In this document: one piece after another, positions 15,249 to 24,584 of the stretch
How the letters are laid out: every line of letters begins with the position of its first letter
Position numbering within the stretch: position 1 is the stretch's first letter
Assembly (NCBI GenBank): GCA_022450585.1
Contig: JAKUPR010000009.1
Coordinates: 1 to 41,951, forward strand
Origin: Anaerolineales bacterium
GTDB taxonomy: Bacteria > Chloroflexota > Anaerolineae > Anaerolineales > UBA11657
Length of the DNA: 41,951 nucleotides
Reading direction: 5' to 3'
The notes under the pieces: model-generated
The model's database searches: none
Told to the model about the DNA's origin: nothing
The model's input: the letters and a program-made list of their open reading frames with translations, nothing else
Made by a program: the position numbers and the translations under genes

Positions 15249-15448
15249 CTCTAATGAACTATACACCCGACTAGCACGCACTACAAACTATATAATCGCT
15301 TCCTACTTAAGGGAAGGAAGATAAACTGACTTGAACAGTGGCCCCAATATTTGGATTTGGAAACGACTGAACCTAGCACCTAACGTATAAATTATCTGTT
15401 TATCGATTGGATTGCTGCTAGCTCTGGTATTGGAGTCAGTGCAGTTTC

Positions 15449-18226
15449 TTAGGCTGGCTGGTGTCGCAAGGCGCTGTGGGCAGCGGCTAGCCTCGCTACT
15501 GGTATACGGAAAGGAGAACAGCTTACGTAGTTTAGTCCTATCTGGTGGCAAAAATCAATTGATTCTGGGTCACCGCCGTGTTCTCCGCAGATCCCAATTT
15601 CTAGGTTTTCGCGGGTGCGGCGTCCGGCTTCTACGCACATGTGCATGAGCTTTCCTACACCCTCTTGATCAATCGTTTGGAAGGGATTTCTCGAAAGAAT
15701 ACCATCATCTACGTATTTTAGGAGAAAATTTCTCTCGGCGTCATCGCGACTGAATCCATAGGTCATCTGCGTGAGATCGTTGGTCCCAAAAGAGAAGAAC
15801 TCTGCTGTTTGGGCAATCTCATCACCTGTTACTGCGGCCCGCGGAATTTCTATCATGGTGCCGACCTTGTATGATATCTTTACGTCTTTTTCTTCCATTA
15901 CTAAGCTGGCAATTTGCCTTATTTCGGGCACGATGACTCTTAGCTCATTAATGTGACCCACCAGCGGTATCATGATTTCTGGTTTAACAGGAACATCATT
16001 TAGTTGAACTTTGGCGGCTGCCTCAATTATGGCTCGTACCTGCATTGCCACTATTTCCGGGTGCATAATGCTCAACCTCACAGCGCGTAAACCAAGCATC
16101 GGATTGTTCTCGTGCAGTTCCTGAACTCGTGCGAGAAGTGCTTCTAGCCTGGCTATTTCATCTGGAGTTTCCTGCCCAAGCAAATAGCGCGCTAAGGAGG
16201 ACACTCGCTTATTGATCAATTGCCTCCAGACCTCGTATTCATCTGGCAGGAACTCGTGCAATGGAGGGTCGAGCAGCCTGACAATTACAGGGGCCCCCTG
16301 CATGGATGTGAAAACCCCCTCAAAATCATCTCGCTGCATAGGGAGAAGTTCGTCCAGCGCTTCTTGGCGTTCCTCTAGTGTGCTACCGAGGATCATGCGC
16401 TGAACCACAGGTAGTCGGTTTTCTTCAAAGAACATGTGCTCCGTGCGGCACAGACCGATGCCCTTGGCGCCGTACTGGCGAGCTCGCTGTACGTCAGCTG
16501 GATAATCCGCGTTTGCCCACACCTGTAATCCACGCAACGGTTTTCCGTTGGTTGCAGTGCGTATGCCTGGGGTGTCGCATACTTCGTCAGCCCATCGCAG
16601 CAGGGTCAGTAGCTCAGTTTGCTCTTCTAATAATGGTGCGCTTGTGGCAATGCGTCCTAAGTATACATTCCCGTTGGTGCCGTCAATCGAAATCCAGTCA
16701 CCTTCATTCACTACAATATCCGATGCGACCATACGTCGTTTTTCTATATTCATGCGTATGCTGGTCGACCCCGACACACATGGCACCCCGAATTGGCGTG
16801 CCACGACAGCCGCGTGTGATGTAGCTCCACCTGCACTAGTCAGAATGCCTTTTGCTGCCAGCATACCGTGGACATCATCTGGTTTAGTGAACGGCCGAGC
16901 CAGAATCACGTCAGTCCCTTGTTTTTTTACTGTACGTTCTACAGTGTCAGCGTCAAAGTACACTTGACCTACACCAGCTCCGGTGGAGGCATAGACGCCA
17001 CTAGCGTACAGGCGATTTTGACTTTTCGCTTCTTCCAAGGATTCTAGATTGAATTGCGGATGTAGAAGTGTATTTACGTGCTCGGGATCAACACGCTGTA
17101 GTGCCTCATCGCGGGAAATCAAACTTTCACTTGCCATGTCAACGGCGATTCGTACAGAGGCCCGCGCCGTGCGTTTTCCGCTGCGCGTTTGTAGAATCCA
17201 CAATTTGCCATCTTCGATCGTGAACTCGATGTCCTGCATGTCGCGGTAGTGGTCCTCCAATTTCTTGCAAACGTCAGACAGGTCCCTATAAGCCTCTGGC
17301 AACTCGTTCTCTAGCAAATGGATTGGTTGCGGGTTGCGTATCCCTGCGACTACATCCTCACCCTGTGCGTACATCAGATAGTCTCCAAATAGACTTCTCT
17401 CTCCGCTCGAGGGACTGCGCGTGAAAGTTACACCTGTGCCGGAATGTTCGTTGAGATTACCAAAAACCATTGTGACGACGTTCACCGCAGTGCCGAGATT
17501 GTCAGGAATGTTTGCTGCATTACGATAATCTCTGGCACGGCGACTATTCCATGAATTGAATATGGATTCTATGGACTGGCGCAGTTGTAGTTTTGGATCC
17601 TGTGGGAAAGGCTCTTCTACGTTTTGTTGGACCAGCGCCTGAAACATTTGTGTAATTTGTTCCCAGTCCTTTGCTGTAAGGTCGCTGTCCTCTTTTTTTC
17701 CGTTGTGCAGCTTGTAACTATGCAGGGCATTTTCAAAGACATCGTCTGGTACGCCAAGAACGACGGTACCGAACATTTGCACCAGTCGACGGTAGCAATC
17801 GTAGACAAAACTTGCTCTGTCATTGTCCTTTGCCATGCCTCGCGCGACTTCATCATTCATACCTATATTCAAGACTGTGTCCATCATACCAGGCATAGAA
17901 AATTTCGCGCCGGAGCGACTGGAGACAAGCAATGGATTTTGGGGGTCACCGAATATCTTGCCCGTCGCGGCTTCAATTCTTTCAATCGCTGCTATTGTCT
18001 GTTCCCACAATCCATCTGGGAGCCTGTGGTCATTCTGTAGGTAGTCATTGCAGGCTGCGGTAGTGATCGTGAATCCAGGTGGTACGGGTACTCCTAAGCG
18101 GGTCATGTTCGCTAGGTTTGCCCCTTTTCCTCCTAGTAGGCCTAACACTGCCTCCCAAGACTCATCCAGATCAGATTCTAGTTGGGATACTTCACTAAAG
18201 CGGTACACCCATTTTGTGGAGGCCAT
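15449..18226 (-). CDS. ppdK: Pyruvate, phosphate dikinase
   Basis: 925 residues from the ATG at 18226, in the normal range. The N-terminal ATP-grasp domain has GGKGANLANMTRLGVPVPPGFT. The central swivelling domain has GGATSHAAVVARQFGVPCVSG with the phosphorylated His, and the C-terminal PEP barrel has KGIGLCRTEHMFFE and the catalytic Cys region GICGEHGGDPESIDF. The enzyme interconverts pyruvate, ATP and phosphate with PEP, AMP and pyrophosphate, so it can serve gluconeogenesis or pyrophosphate-dependent glycolysis. The frame extends to 18319, but those codons include the -10 box, and MASTKWVYRF is the family's usual start. Monocistronic. Confidence 0.95.
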   Translation of the reverse strand: MASTKWVYRFSEVSQLESDLDESWEAVLGLLGGKGANLANMTRLGVPVPPGFTITTAACNDYLQNDHRLPDGLWEQTIAAIERIEAATGKIFGDPQNPLLVSSRSGAKFSMPGMMDTVLNIGMNDEVARGMAKDNDRASFVYDCYRRLVQMFGTVVLGVPDDVFENALHSYKLHNGKKEDSDLTAKDWEQITQMFQALVQQNVEEPFPQDPKLQLRQSIESIFNSWNSRRARDYRNAANIPDNLGTAVNVVTMVFGNLNEHSGTGVTFTRSPSSGERSLFGDYLMYAQGEDVVAGIRNPQPIHLLENELPEAYRDLSDVCKKLEDHYRDMQDIEFTIEDGKLWILQTRSGKRTARASVRIAVDMASESLISRDEALQRVDPEHVNTLLHPQFNLESLEEAKSQNRLYASGVYASTGAGVGQVYFDADTVERTVKKQGTDVILARPFTKPDDVHGMLAAKGILTSAGGATSHAAVVARQFGVPCVSGSTSIRMNIEKRRMVASDIVVNEGDWISIDGTNGNVYLGRIATSAPLLEEQTELLTLLRWADEVCDTPGIRTATNGKPLRGLQVWANADYPADVQRARQYGAKGIGLCRTEHMFFEENRLPVVQRMILGSTLEERQEALDELLPMQRDDFEGVFTSMQGAPVIVRLLDPPLHEFLPDEYEVWRQLINKRVSSLARYLLGQETPDEIARLEALLARVQELHENNPMLGLRAVRLSIMHPEIVAMQVRAIIEAAAKVQLNDVPVKPEIMIPLVGHINELRVIVPEIRQIASLVMEEKDVKISYKVGTMIEIPRAAVTGDEIAQTAEFFSFGTNDLTQMTYGFSRDDAERNFLLKYVDDGILSRNPFQTIDQEGVGKLMHMCVEAGRRTRENLEIGICGEHGGDPESIDFCHQIGLNYVSCSPFRIPVARLAAAHSALRHQPA

Positions 18227-18529
18227 AATTTCTTTCGCACTCTTGAGTTTGGTTGTTGCGTGTGTATGTGACTCTAACCCAAAAAATGATAATATACCAT
18301 ATGCGAACCACATAGCCAAGAAAACCTGAGTATTTCTACAGCTAGGAGTGCTGCTGAAACATTACCATATTCCTTCCAGGGTGACGCTGCGGGCCAATTG
18401 GTGTTGGCGAGGCAAGCCACAATCATAGTGCAGGCGTGCTTATATGGTTTATAGTTCTACGGTGTTTTTAGGCCCAATACATGCAGTATTTAACTGGATT
18501 CCTTCGGGCGATTGATATAAGCATAAAAC
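18227..18529. other. Divergent intergenic region between ppdK and a short-chain dehydrogenase
   Basis: 303 bp. It holds the ppdK promoter at 18291-18319. For the rightward gene I see only a weak GATATAAGC near 18516. No regulator site stands out. Confidence 0.5.
18291..18319 (-). promoter_or_regulatory. Putative ppdK promoter
   Basis: On the reverse strand TTGGCT (18319-18314), a 17-bp spacer and TATATT (18296-18291), giving a leader of about 60 bp to the ATG at 18226. Confidence 0.5.
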
Positions 18530-19414
18530 TTGATGACGATATTTACAAAGATGAGAATGGACGGTGAGGTGGTACTTATTACGGGAGCTACTCGAGGAAT
18601 AGGGAGAAGCGTGGCAAGGGAAGTTGCCACCACCGGAGCAACACTCATTGTAATTGGACGGAGTCATGCGCGTACCGCCGCACTGGTGTCGGAATTGCAC
18701 AATATAGGGGGCTCGGGCCCGATTCATGGTGAGGTTTGCGACCTAACGTTACAGTCTGAGATACGGGCTCTCGCTGACCGCATCCTTGCCGAGCATGTTC
18801 GACTAGACGTGCTCATCAACAATGCTGGCGCCATATTTTCGCAGCGACAACTTACGAGTGAGGGTTTCGAGAGGACTTGGGCACTTAATCACAATGCCTA
18901 TTTTTTACTTACAGCGCTACTAAGAAACGTATTAGTTGAGAGTTCTCCAGCTAGGATAATCAATGTAGCTTCGGATGCACACTACGTTGGTAGTATGTGT
19001 TGGGATGATTTGCAATTGGCCAGAAATCAGTATTGGTGGGGATGGCGTGCTTATAGTCAATCCAAACTAGCCAACGTTCTATTTACTCGCCAACTCGCAT
19101 ACTTTCTTGCGGGATCTAGGGTCACAGTGAATGCTGTTCATCCTGGTTTTGTCAATACTGGTTTTCACCGAAACAATGGCCTACTCGCCAAAACTATGAT
19201 GGTTCTTTCGCTGCCTATGCAGCGGCAGTCTGGCACAGGAGCTGAGACCGTGGTTTGGGCGGCTATATCGGAGGCGGCAAAGGGAATAAATGGCGAGTAT
19301 TTGTACGACTGCAAACCAAGAAAGGCCTCAGAAAGAGCGATGGACATGGCCGCTGCCTCGAGGTTATGGGAAATTAGTGTAAGTATGACAGCCCCCCAAT
19401 ATTCCGGGGATTAA
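18530..19414 (+). CDS. Short-chain dehydrogenase, retinol-dehydrogenase-like
   Basis: Up to 294 residues. Rossmann motif TGATRGIG (18-25), NNAG (97-100), Ser148 in NVASDAH and YSQSK with Tyr175 and Lys179. The NVASDAHYVG and YSQSKLANVLFTRQLA segments, together with VNAVHPGFVNTGF, are typical of the retinol-dehydrogenase/WW-oxidoreductase-like branch. It oxidises or reduces an alcohol/ketone with NADP(H); the substrate is unknown. Start uncertain: Met codons at 18530, 18533, 18551 and 18557 all lack a good ribosome binding site. Confidence 0.85.
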   Translation: MMTIFTKMRMDGEVVLITGATRGIGRSVAREVATTGATLIVIGRSHARTAALVSELHNIGGSGPIHGEVCDLTLQSEIRALADRILAEHVRLDVLINNAGAIFSQRQLTSEGFERTWALNHNAYFLLTALLRNVLVESSPARIINVASDAHYVGSMCWDDLQLARNQYWWGWRAYSQSKLANVLFTRQLAYFLAGSRVTVNAVHPGFVNTGFHRNNGLLAKTMMVLSLPMQRQSGTGAETVVWAAISEAAKGINGEYLYDCKPRKASERAMDMAAASRLWEISVSMTAPQYSGD

Positions 19415-19472
19415 CACAATTTCCGAATTTACACAGTACATGTACGCTCGGTGTGGTGCATCTTCTTCAGTA

Positions 19473-20441
19473 TTACAGCCTGCTCATGAATTGAAATATC
19501 TCATCAGAATGTCCAGGGAGGTTCTCGTGTCCGAAATCTGGGTAGATCCTTAGACTTTTCTCGGATTTGATCTTGTTGTATGCGGCAAACTGTGTCGAAG
19601 GAGGGCAAATAGTGTCCATTAGACCAACTGCCATCATTACTTCTGCTTTGATCCTGGGCGTTAGATACTGAACGTCGATATATCCTAGTTTGGTGAAAAT
19701 CTCCTCTTCACGTTTATGTAGCGGATCGAATTTACGGAAATAGTCCTGGAGTTCGAAATATGCATCTTTTGCCTGATCTATATCCCATGAGCGCCTGTAA
19801 TCACATAAGAATGGGTAAACTGGAGCGACTAATTTGATCTCAGGAATCAGGGCGGCACAAACAAGCGACAGCCCGCCCCCTTGGCTGATACCTGTGGTAC
19901 CTACACGAGCCGCATCCACACCATCCATGGACATGACAATTCTTGCCAGTAGCGCGGTGTCGAGGAAAATTTGTCGAAAGAGCAGCTTGTCCGGCGATTC
20001 CTCCAATCCGCGTATTATCTGTCCCCGCATCGTTGTACCCTTTGTGCCACCCACATCTTCTGACAGTCCACCCTGTCCTCGGCAGTCAAGCGCGGCAACA
20101 GTGCATCCAGAAGCAGCAAACCCTAATTTAGATTTGTCACTCCAGTCACCAGCACTGTCAGTGTATCCGTGAAACATAAGAATGGCCGGATGAGGTTCTA
20201 GCCCAGTCTTCGGTCTTACTAACTTGGCGTGAATGCGGGCACCACCAGTCCCAGTAAAAAACATATCAAAGCAGTCGGCGAAAGAGGTTTGAAAAGATGA
20301 GGGAATTATTTCCGTTTTTGGGTCTATGTCGTCAAGCTCACGTATCGCCTTATCCCAAAAGTCCTCAAAGTCAGCAGGTTTTGGATTAGACCCCTCATAT
20401 GTATGCAACTCTTCCCAGGGCATGTCAAACAATAGTGGCAT
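19473..20441 (-). CDS. Acetylxylan esterase / cephalosporin-C deacetylase-like hydrolase
   Basis: 322 residues, full length for the AXE1 family. It starts MPLLFDMPWEEL and has the family's ADFEDFWDKAI, MFHGYTDSAGDW, DCRGQGG and the nucleophile elbow GISQGG (Ser186). Asp276 in GLMDTICPPSTQFAAYN and His305 in DFGHENLPG complete the triad. No signal peptide, so it is cytosolic and would deacetylate short oligosaccharides or similar small esters. AAGGAG lies before the ATG. Expressed from a divergent region shared with the FAH-family gene. Confidence 0.88.
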   Translation of the reverse strand: MPLLFDMPWEELHTYEGSNPKPADFEDFWDKAIRELDDIDPKTEIIPSSFQTSFADCFDMFFTGTGGARIHAKLVRPKTGLEPHPAILMFHGYTDSAGDWSDKSKLGFAASGCTVAALDCRGQGGLSEDVGGTKGTTMRGQIIRGLEESPDKLLFRQIFLDTALLARIVMSMDGVDAARVGTTGISQGGGLSLVCAALIPEIKLVAPVYPFLCDYRRSWDIDQAKDAYFELQDYFRKFDPLHKREEEIFTKLGYIDVQYLTPRIKAEVMMAVGLMDTICPPSTQFAAYNKIKSEKSLRIYPDFGHENLPGHSDEIFQFMSRL

Positions 20442-20540
20442 TATTCATACTCCTTTATCATCAGATGTTGCTTGCTGTCACCATTACGTATTGCCATTGT
20501 GCGAGTGACGTCCTCACATATCTGTCACTGCATGTAAGAT

Positions 20541-20546
20541 ATTATA
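20541..20546 (-). promoter_or_regulatory. -10 box for the AXE1-like esterase
   Basis: A TATAAT on the reverse strand inside an alternating A/T stretch, about 100 bp before the ATG at 20441. The -35 is not clear. Confidence 0.35.
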
Positions 20547-20849
20547 TATATCATTATCCAAGCTTGGTTGTGTGCTGTAGGATTTGAAGTGGTGTATTTC
20601 CGATATGATCCACAATTGCAATCGGTCTTAGCGAGATGGTGGTCATGGAGTCCGCAAAGACCCTCTGCTCATTAGTTTGTGATGGGTTTGGGGTTCCAAT
20701 TAGGAATGGCCTAACATGATGCCGGGTACTTGGGGAGTCTTTGTGGTACTATTCTGTTTGGATGCGTTCATTATATAGTTTTGCTGATTTTTACTGAATT
20801 CTTGCAGGCGTCTATGTATGATTGGTAAAGTGATTTGTACAGGAAGTTG

Positions 20850-20855
20850 TATAAT
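20850..20855 (+). promoter_or_regulatory. -10 box for the FAH-family gene
   Basis: A perfect TATAAT 56 bp before the ATG at 20912. The -35 box is weak. Confidence 0.4.
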
Positions 20856-20911
20856 CTGGGTGCGGATTCATATTGGTTACCGCGCTCTTTTCAATTAGGA
20901 GAAATAATAGT

Positions 20912-21718
20912 ATGAAGATAATTCGTTATCTGGGAAGTGAGGGCGAGGTTGGTTACGCGGCAAAGAATGTGGATGGTGTTTGTCACAAAGTTCGGGGAGA
21001 GCTCGGTGGTTCTTGGACTGCAACAGACGAAAAGGTCGATGTGCGGAAAATTTTGGCCCCTGTGAATCCGTCAGTGCTGTTGTGCATTGGACTCAATTAC
21101 CGTTTGCATGCTGAGGAGGGTGGGGCAGAGATACCTGAACGTCCGGTATTATTTATGAAGGCTCCTTCTTCTGTACAGAATCCGGGTGACCCGATTGAGA
21201 TTCCACGTCATCTTGCTAGCACTGAGGTGGACTACGAGTGCGAACTAGCCGTAGTAATTGGTAAATCTGGTAAGAACATTAGGCGACAGGATGCTCTCGA
21301 ACATGTAGCTGGCTACATGTGTGCCAATGATGTCAGTGCTCGAGACTGGCAACTGCGCTATGGTGGTGGCCAGTGGTGTCGTGGTAAGACTTTTGATACT
21401 TTTTGTCCACTGGGTCCTTGTATGGTCACGCCTGACGAGATCGGGGATCCGAATGACCTTCAAATTCGTACCTTGATTGGGTCTGAGACTATGCAAGATT
21501 GGAACACAAATGACATGATCTTTGACGTGCCGACACTGATAGAATTCCTAAGTGGTAGCACTACATTAACTACAGGCACGGTGATTATGACTGGCACTCC
21601 TCAGGGTGTGGGAATGGCCCGAAAACCACCACGATTCTTAGCCCCAGGAGATACGGTTACAGTGGAAATAGAGAAAATCGGGCGTCTCAGCAATCCAGTG
21701 GTCAATGAGAAAATATGA
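20912..21718 (+). CDS. Fumarylacetoacetate hydrolase (FAH) family protein
   Basis: 268 residues from the ATG at 20912, which has AGGAG upstream; the 13 extra codons before it lack one. The N-terminal small domain (MKIIRYLGSEGEVGYA) precedes the FAH barrel. Metal ligands are visible as Glu109 and Glu111 in VDYECELAVVIG and Asp140 in CANDVSARDWQ, followed by GKTFDTFCPLGP and TGTPQGVGMARKPPRFLAPGD. Such enzymes hydrolyse or decarboxylate 2-oxo acids, or act on 2-keto-3-deoxy sugar acids. The presence of a sugar-acid dehydratase at 35487 makes the latter attractive, but no linkage is shown. Confidence 0.9.
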   Translation: MKIIRYLGSEGEVGYAAKNVDGVCHKVRGELGGSWTATDEKVDVRKILAPVNPSVLLCIGLNYRLHAEEGGAEIPERPVLFMKAPSSVQNPGDPIEIPRHLASTEVDYECELAVVIGKSGKNIRRQDALEHVAGYMCANDVSARDWQLRYGGGQWCRGKTFDTFCPLGPCMVTPDEIGDPNDLQIRTLIGSETMQDWNTNDMIFDVPTLIEFLSGSTTLTTGTVIMTGTPQGVGMARKPPRFLAPGDTVTVEIEKIGRLSNPVVNEKI

Positions 21719-21792
21719 CATGATGGCGTGGCTATAGTTGCTTAGTGCCATGTTTTTCTGTTCTTCCGTTTAAGTATTCTTAAAAACAAAGC

Positions 21793-22746
21793 TTAGAATC
21801 CCATAGTACGTTTGAAAGCATAGACTTCATCATTCACAGCACGTGTTGAGATATCGGAGGACGTTAGATAATCAAAGCCGTGCACAGTGCCAGGATAGTT
21901 GTGTAATTCAACTGAAACCCCGGCATCCATCAATCGTATTGCGTAATTGATAGCTTCGTCCCGTAGAGGGTCGTGTTCACATGTCATTATGTAAGCAGTC
22001 GGCAAATTCCTTAGATCAGTTGCTCGAGCAGGCGCTGCGTAGGGGGACACGTTTTTTTGGTCTTGACCCAGGTAGTGCCTCCAACAATCAAGTACGTTTT
22101 GGCGGGTAATGATGTATGAATCTTCTCCATTCTTCATCGACAAAGTATCGCAGCGGTCATCAAGTACAGGGTACATTAGCATCTGCAGCCTGATCTCAGG
22201 GCCACTGCGATCACGTGCCATTTGTGCTACTGCCGCCGCAAGATTTCCGCCGGCGCTTGCACCACCAATAGCAAGTCTTGATAGGTCTATTTTGAGTTGT
22301 GTTGCGTTTTCTGCTACCCAGTTCAGGCCGGCGTAACAATCTTCAACGGCTGCTGGAAATGGGTTTTCCGGTGCAAGTCTGTAATCAATCCCAACTGTCA
22401 CTGCTCCGCCCTCTGCGGCCATGAGAAGCGAGCGGTGATGTTCCGACTCCAAATCTCCAAAAATGAATCCTCCTCCATGAAAATTTACATATCCCGGCGC
22501 TGCTTCAGCGCGTTTCTTGGGCATATATATACGAATTGGTATATCAGGTGTGCCTTCCGGACCTGGTATTGAATGATCTATTTCCTTTATCCTGATGTCA
22601 GTTGGGCGAGCCATACCTTTTGACTCCATAAGGTTTCTATAATCCTCTACTTGTGCTCTGATCTTCTCTGCATCGCTGGCATCTAGACGTGGAATAGTCT
22701 TGGCAAATGCTTCGATCGTTGGATCATATATTCGTCGAAGTTCCAT
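21793..22746 (-). CDS. Alpha/beta hydrolase, hormone-sensitive-lipase type
   Basis: 317 residues. HGGG (90-93) forms the oxyanion hole, GGASAGG carries nucleophile Ser164, Asp259 lies in CEHDPLRDE and His289 in TVHGFDY. DYRLAPENPFPAAVEDC is the family's usual bridge. No signal peptide, so it is a cytosolic carboxylesterase for short or medium esters. Convergent with the FAH-family gene and separated by 74 bp. AGAGG precedes the ATG at moderate distance. Confidence 0.9.
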   Translation of the reverse strand: MELRRIYDPTIEAFAKTIPRLDASDAEKIRAQVEDYRNLMESKGMARPTDIRIKEIDHSIPGPEGTPDIPIRIYMPKKRAEAAPGYVNFHGGGFIFGDLESEHHRSLLMAAEGGAVTVGIDYRLAPENPFPAAVEDCYAGLNWVAENATQLKIDLSRLAIGGASAGGNLAAAVAQMARDRSGPEIRLQMLMYPVLDDRCDTLSMKNGEDSYIITRQNVLDCWRHYLGQDQKNVSPYAAPARATDLRNLPTAYIMTCEHDPLRDEAINYAIRLMDAGVSVELHNYPGTVHGFDYLTSSDISTRAVNDEVYAFKRTMGF

Positions 22747-22916
22747 GATATTCTTTGTGCCTCTTATCTATACTTCTAATAAGGTTGAAAATTGCCAGTT
22801 AAACGCAGCCGAGAGGTGTATAGGCCCATATCTGTGGATTTGTACTGTCTTGCTTACTTAACACAATGACATAACCTTATCTTGTCAGCTACACGGTCTG
22901 CACAATTTCGTCACGC

Positions 22917-23609
22917 TTACTGATAATCTAAGTTGATGTTTGTGACGTGCATGTCCTTAATGAGCGCCCGTAATTCATCCGTTTCTGCTCGTAATTCTGG
23001 TACGCGGTCATCGTGGGTTTCCGCAAATATGTATTCAATTCGCTTGTGTAGGTCTTTTTCAATAATCTTCCGTAGTATGCTTGACTCTACGCCTTCAACA
23101 TCTAGTTTGAGTACCTTTATGTTCCTGTTCAACTGTTGAATGAACTCGGTTAAGTCAATAGCATCCACTTCTTTGAATTTGTCCTTAAGTATGTTTGATT
23201 TAAACAGAAGAAGTGAAGTTCCCTGGGACCAGTAGAGTTCGTCTTCGTCGGAGTTTGTGTGAAAATATAGTTTGACTTTTTCATTCCGATTCAGAACCGC
23301 TTTCTGGAAACAGTGGACATTCTTCAATGAAGCGAATCTGCCCTCTAGGATATTGAACGCATGTGGGTTAGGTTCAAATGCGTAAATGGTTGCACCTGTT
23401 TTGGCCCAATGAGCGCTCACATCACCTACGTTTGCACCACAGTCAATTGCTACATCTCCCTCTGTTATGTTCATTGAAAAAAGCTTTATCCAAGCACGGT
23501 CTGCGGCAGTTTTTCTGGGTTTCAGTTTTCGCTTAATGATTCTAAGGAAGGTTTTGTTCACGGGAATTCGGAGCGGTGTCTTTGATGTGGAAAAGTTCGT
23601 CGACCCCAA
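22917..23609 (-). CDS. FkbM-family methyltransferase
   Basis: 230 residues. The SAM-binding GDVAIDCGANVGDVSAHW (motif I) and IYAFEPNPHAFNIL (motif II) are clear, as are VLKLDVEGVE and YIFAETHDD later on. FkbM enzymes O-methylate sugars, lipids or natural products. The start is uncertain: TTG at 23609 gives MGSTNFSTSK, and a GTG at residue 17 is an alternative; neither has a good ribosome binding site. It stands alone, divergent from the aldolase operon, with a symmetrical promoter element between them. Confidence 0.85.
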   Translation of the reverse strand: MGSTNFSTSKTPLRIPVNKTFLRIIKRKLKPRKTAADRAWIKLFSMNITEGDVAIDCGANVGDVSAHWAKTGATIYAFEPNPHAFNILEGRFASLKNVHCFQKAVLNRNEKVKLYFHTNSDEDELYWSQGTSLLLFKSNILKDKFKEVDAIDLTEFIQQLNRNIKVLKLDVEGVESSILRKIIEKDLHKRIEYIFAETHDDRVPELRAETDELRALIKDMHVTNINLDYQ

Positions 23610-23656
23610 GTTTTTCTGTAACTGCGAGCTGTGACTGCTACTATCAAGTTTCTGGC

Positions 23657-23680
23657 CGTGCTATGATGGATTATAGCACG
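23657..23680. promoter_or_regulatory. Inverted repeat over divergent -10 boxes
   Basis: CGTGCTAT (23657-23664) and ATAGCACG (23673-23680) flank 8 bases. Read leftward it gives TGCTATAAT, an extended -10 box for the FkbM gene; read rightward TGCTATGAT. The half-site CGTGCTAT also forms the heart of the palindrome at 4101-4128. Confidence 0.45.
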
Positions 23681-23735
23681 ACACTATTGGCAATCTGTTA
23701 AGGATGCATCTCCTATTTGTACCTATCGCTTGCGT

Positions 23736-23741
23736 TATAAT
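23736..23741 (+). promoter_or_regulatory. -10 box of the aldolase operon
   Basis: A perfect TATAAT 63 bp before the ATG at 23805. No strong -35. Confidence 0.4.
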
Positions 23742-23804
23742 TGCGGTAATCTAAGTAGGCGAATCATTATCGTTGAACACTACTGTTTTTCGGAGGTAAA
23801 TCAG

Positions 23805-24584
23805 ATGGATTGGGGAATGAAAAATCGATTGGCTCGCATAATCAGGCCCAAGACTGGACGTACTCTGATGTTCGCTGTTGACCACGGTTACTTCATGGGG
23901 CCGACGAGTGGTCTTGAAAATCTCGATGAGACGGTGGAACCACTTCTTCCTTATGCAGATTCCCTCATGCTCACCCGTGGTGCACTGCGCTATTATGTCA
24001 CTGCCGAAACTGATGTTCCCATCATTCTACGTGTGTCGGGCGGAACAAGCATATTGAACAAGCAGATATTGCATGAGGGTATAACAGTCTCAATGGAGGA
24101 AGCGATCCGGTTGAATGTCTCGGCAGTTGCATTTTCCATCATGGTGGGTGCCGATTACGAACGCGATACTTTGCTTGGTTTCGCTAAGGTTGTTGATCAG
24201 GCCGAGCGTTATGGCATCCCTGCACTAGCCGTCACTGCAGTGGGTAAAGATATTGACCGCGATGCCAAGTATTTGAGTCTGGCATCGCGCATCGCGGCTG
24301 AGATGGGCGCTCGTATTGTGAAGACCTACTTTTGTCAGGAGTTTGAAAAAGTGGTGCGGTCTTGTCCGGTACCTATTGTGATTGCCGGAGGCAAAAAGAT
24401 TCCTGAGAAAGATGCCTTGCAAATGGCCTACAACGCGGTGCAGAGTGGAGCTTCTGGCGTGGACATGGGCCGCAACATATTTCAGGCTGATGCACCCGTA
24501 GCGATGGTGCAGGCGGTGCGTTCTATTGTCCAAGAAGACGCGACGGCTAATACAGCTTTTGAAATGTATAATGATTTGAAGTGA
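23805..24584 (+). CDS. Class I aldolase, LsrF/FbaB (DeoC-like) family
   Basis: 259 residues from the ATG at 23805, with GGAGG 8 bp upstream. The open frame continues back to 23730, which is the -10 region. FAVDHGYFMGPTSGL (Asp26) opens the barrel. Lys173 in IVKTYF is the expected Schiff-base lysine, and VIAGGKK (phosphate or ketose contact) and SGASGVDMGRNIFQ follow. It should cleave or thiolyse a keto-sugar or keto-phosphate. No lsr or autoinducer-2 genes are nearby, so the LsrF reaction itself is not implied. The stop overlaps the GTG of the next gene, so the zinc dehydrogenase is its coupled partner. Confidence 0.85.
   Translation: MDWGMKNRLARIIRPKTGRTLMFAVDHGYFMGPTSGLENLDETVEPLLPYADSLMLTRGALRYYVTAETDVPIILRVSGGTSILNKQILHEGITVSMEEAIRLNVSAVAFSIMVGADYERDTLLGFAKVVDQAERYGIPALAVTAVGKDIDRDAKYLSLASRIAAEMGARIVKTYFCQEFEKVVRSCPVPIVIAGGKKIPEKDALQMAYNAVQSGASGVDMGRNIFQADAPVAMVQAVRSIVQEDATANTAFEMYNDLK

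Larger units (their letters stand above)
20442..20911. other. Divergent intergenic region of 470 bp, esterase and FAH-family genes
   Basis: Contains a leftward -10 box at 20541-20546 and a rightward one at 20850-20855, far apart, so the two promoters are unlikely to interfere. The 300 bp between them shows no gene or strong repeat. Confidence 0.5.
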
